A stretch of 44,612 nt of DNA. Source: an uncultured Blastocatellia bacterium. Its GTDB lineage: Bacteria > Acidobacteriota > Blastocatellia > Chloracidobacteriales > Chloracidobacteriaceae. A program made the position numbers and the translations under genes. Position 1 is the stretch's first letter. The number at the start of each line of letters is the position of its first letter. Location of the stretch: assembly GCA_937934745.1 (NCBI GenBank), contig CALGZC010000041.1, positions 1-44,612 on the forward strand, given 5' to 3'. The notes under the pieces were generated by a model that did no database searches, was not told the DNA's origin, and saw only the letters and a list, made by a program, of their open reading frames with translations. Positions 42,225-44,612 of the stretch are shown here, piece by piece.

Positions 42225-44612
42225 TCAAGTGGCTACGTCGTCCCCCGACGTTTCGACGAGTGACGCATCAACCACTTTGTCATCCTCGGAGAGGTTGATA
42301 ATCTTGACACCCTGCGCAGCGCGCCCGGTCTGCCGAATTGGTTTGACATCCACTCGAACAAGTTGTCCTTTCTCGGTGATGACAACCACCTGGTCGTCAT
42401 CCTTCACCGGCAGTGTCTTAATGACGCCACCGGTGCGTTCGGTGATGCGCATCGTGATCACGCCCTGTCCGCCACGGTGATGAACCGGGTATTCTGACAT
42501 CGGCGTCCGCTTCCCAAGCCCGAGTTCTGAGATGGCCAGAATGTCTTCGCTGCCGGAGACAACCGACATGCCGGTGACGTAATCATCGTCGCGCAGCCGG
42601 ATGCCGATGACGCCGTGGGCAGGGCGACCCATGGGACGCACGTCCTTTTCATCGAAACAAATGGCCTGTCCGTTGAAGGTCGAAATGAGGATTTTTTTAG
42701 TCCCGTCGCTCATTTGCACGGCCATGAGTTCGTCGTTTTCATCAATGCCCATGGCGATGATGCCGTTGGAGCGGATGTTGGCGTATTCGGCCAGTTCCGT
42801 TTTCTTGATCATGCCGCGACGTGTCACCAGCACGACGAATTGTCCCGGCAAAAAGGCGCGGACCGGAATGGTGCCAGCCACTTTTTCGCCTTCCGGCAAC
42901 TCGATCAGGTTGACAATCGCCTTGCCGCGCCCGGACGTGGCAGCGTCGGGGATTTCATGGACTTTGATCTTGTAAACCTGCCCCTTGGTCGTAAAAACCA
43001 TCAAGAAACTGTGTGTTGAGGCAATGTAGAGGGATTCCACAACATCTTCAGCCTTCGTCGCCATCCCCCGCCGCCCGCTGCCGCCGCGTTTCTGCGTCCG
43101 GTACGCCGAAAGTGGCGTCCGCTTGATATACCCGCCGCGCGTGATCGTAATGACGACTTCTTCGTTGGGGATCAGGTCCTCAATGGTGAGTTCAGTATCT
43201 TCGTCCACAATTTGCGTCCGGCGTGGATCGGGGTATTCCTTCCGAATCTCCTGAAGCTCACCGACGATCACGGCGCGCAGGACGGTTTCCTTTTCCAGAG
43301 TCTCCCGGAGTTCGGCGATGCGTTTGATCAGGCTCTCATACTCACCCACGAGCTTCTGGCGCTCCAGGCTGGTGAGTTTCTGGAGCTGCATTTCCAAAAT
43401 CGCCTGTGCTTGAAGTTGGCTCAGAGCAAAGCGCGTCATCAAACCCTCGCGCGCTTCGGCGCTCGACTGTGCGGCGCGGATGAGGGCGATCACGGCGTCG
43501 AGCACATCGAGCGCCTTCTTAAGCCCCTCGAGGATATGGGCACGGGCTTCCGCCTTGCGCAGCTCAAAGGCTGTCCGCCGCCGGACGACCTCACGCCGGT
43601 GCTCGATGAAATGGCGCAGCGTTTCCACCAGGTCGAGAAGCTGCGGCTGGCCGTTGACAATGGCCAGATTGATGATGCCGAAGTTGGTTTGCATCGGCGT
43701 GAGCTTGTACAAGTTGTTGAGTACGACCTGGGCGACTGCGCCGCGTTTGAGTTCAATGACGATACGCATGCCTTCGCGGTCGCTTTCATCCCGGAGGTCG
43801 GCAATGTCCTCGATGCGCTTCTCGTTGACGAGTTCGGCAATCTTTTCAAGCAGTTTGGCCTTGTTGACTTGGTACGGCAGCTCCGTAATGACAATCGCTT
43901 GCCGCTCGCGTTCCCCCTTGCCACCGATGTAGTCAATCGCAGCGCGGGCGCGCATGGTGATCGAGCCGCGTCCTGTCAGGTAAGCGTCGCGGATGCCCTT
44001 GCGTCCACAGATAACCCCCGCTGTGGGGAAGTCCGGCCCCTGGATAAACTGCATGAGGTCATCCACGGTCGCCGTCGGGTGATTAATCAGATAAATCGTC
44101 GCATCGAGCACTTCCGTGAGATTGTGCGGCGGAATGTTGGTGGCCATCCCAACGGCGATGCCCGACGAACCATTTACGAGCAGGTTCGGAAAGCGCGTTG
44201 GGAGGACAACGGGCTCGACCAGTGAGCCGTCGTAGTTTTCCTGAAAATCAACCGTTTCCTTTTCAATGTCGGCCAGCAGGGCTTCTGCAATCCGGGCCAG
44301 ACGAACCTCGGTGTAGCGCATCGCCGCCGGCGCGTCGCCGTCCACGCTGCCGAAGTTGCCCTGCCCGTCAATGAGCGGGACGCGCATGGAAAAGTCCTGG
44401 GCCAAGCGTACAATCGTGTCATAAACCGCTTGGTCGCCATGCGGGTGATACTTGCCAATCGTGTCGCCGACGATACGGGCGCTCTTCTTGTAGGGCTTGT
44501 TGTAGGTATTGCCCAGCTCATGCATCGTCCAGAGCACGCGCCGGTGAACCGGCTTGAAGCCGTCGCGGACATCCGGCAGCGCCCGGCCGATGATGACCGA
44601 CATGGCATAGTC
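42225..44612 (-). CDS. gyrA: DNA gyrase subunit A, N-terminus outside the window
   Basis: The frame runs through the right edge; before [20 protein letters not shown] the sequence gives D-Y-A, so only the first ~30 residues are missing. Present: [18 protein letters not shown], the catalytic Tyr in [11 protein letters not shown], a coiled-coil region, and the C-terminal beta-propeller with the GyrA-box-like QKRGGSG, which separates it from ParC. At the quinolone-resistance position 83 (E. coli numbering) the residue is Gln; Asp87 is kept. Converges with recA. Confidence 0.95.
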   Translation of the reverse strand, partial: DYAMSVIIGRALPDVRDGFKPVHRRVLWTMHELGNTYNKPYKKSARIVGDTIGKYHPHGDQAVYDTIVRLAQDFSMRVPLIDGQGNFGSVDGDAPAAMRYTEVRLARIAEALLADIEKETVDFQENYDGSLVEPVVLPTRFPNLLVNGSSGIAVGMATNIPPHNLTEVLDATIYLINHPTATVDDLMQFIQGPDFPTAGVICGRKGIRDAYLTGRGSITMRARAAIDYIGGKGERERQAIVITELPYQVNKAKLLEKIAELVNEKRIEDIADLRDESDREGMRIVIELKRGAVAQVVLNNLYKLTPMQTNFGIINLAIVNGQPQLLDLVETLRHFIEHRREVVRRRTAFELRKAEARAHILEGLKKALDVLDAVIALIRAAQSSAEAREGLMTRFALSQLQAQAILEMQLQKLTSLERQKLVGEYESLIKRIAELRETLEKETVLRAVIVGELQEIRKEYPDPRRTQIVDEDTELTIEDLIPNEEVVITITRGGYIKRTPLSAYRTQKRGGSGRRGMATKAEDVVESLYIASTHSFLMVFTTKGQVYKIKVHEIPDAATSGRGKAIVNLIELPEGEKVAGTIPVRAFLPGQFVVLVTRRGMIKKTELAEYANIRSNGIIAMGIDENDELMAVQMSDGTKKILISTFNGQAICFDEKDVRPMGRPAHGVIGIRLRDDDYVTGMSVVSGSEDILAISELGLGKRTPMSEYPVHHRGGQGVITMRITERTGGVIKTLPVKDDDQVVVITEKGQLVRVDVKPIRQTGRAAQGVKIINLSEDDKVVDASLVETSGDDVAT

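Noticed and set aside
43212-44225. Plus-strand 337-codon frame inside gyrA
   Set aside because: Antisense shadow; gyrA is intact and highly conserved on the other strand.

Overview
The window is GC-rich chromosomal DNA with an AT-rich patch at its left end. It looks like a Gram-negative bacterium of the Acidobacteriota, most likely a Chloracidobacterium-like lineage. This rests on a CarboxypepD_reg plus TonB-dependent (Oar-like) receptor, LPS heptose kinase, BACON/FG-GAP-like secreted proteins, conserved acidobacterial hypothetical proteins and many inverted gene blocks. The taxon is inferred from gene style, not from a marker search. No rRNA, tRNA, CRISPR array or insertion sequence was recognised.

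Layout. 1-1.6 kb: 5'-truncated Eco57I-like restriction-modification methylase whose AT-rich body seems to replace a GC-rich C-terminus, leaving an orphan tail. 1.6-5.1 kb (minus): selB and two exported proteins of unknown role. 5.2-8.1 kb: TonB-dependent receptor, convergent with a clpC whose middle domain is reduced. 11-13.6 kb: heptose-7-phosphate kinase, dusB, and a CoA-binding protein on the opposite strand. 13.7-20.2 kb: a tightly packed plus-strand run of a secreted protein, a Pro-rich membrane protein, DedA, and a BMP-type ABC importer with one lipoprotein, one double ATPase and only one permease. 20.2-22.3 kb (minus): alpha/beta hydrolase and DUF1990 protein. 22.7-23.6 kb: unknown gene translationally coupled to lspA. 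23.8-25.5 kb (minus): rplU-rpmA-obgE with a strong hairpin before obgE. 25.8-29.2 kb: large multidomain secreted metallopeptidase. 29.3-35.1 kb (minus): two paralogous Pro-rich secreted proteins, hemC, a methyltransferase, a GT2 glycosyltransferase and a PP2C phosphatase. 35.5-37.7 kb (minus): SprT-like protein, Trm112-like zinc protein and a cystathionine gamma-synthase-like enzyme. 37.9-39.5 kb: membrane protein and YpdA-like flavoprotein. 39.6-44.6 kb: HEAT-repeat protein with a four-cysteine motif (minus), divergent recA, and gyrA (minus) running off the right edge.

Most genes are housekeeping. Those most worth a second look are the HEAT protein with an AddB/Cas4-like Cys pattern, the ClpC without its coiled-coil middle domain, the rearranged methylase, the metallopeptidase with a PA domain inside its catalytic region, the paralogous Pro-rich pair, and the rpmA/obgE hairpin. 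I did not find a clearly new multi-gene defence or metabolic system.
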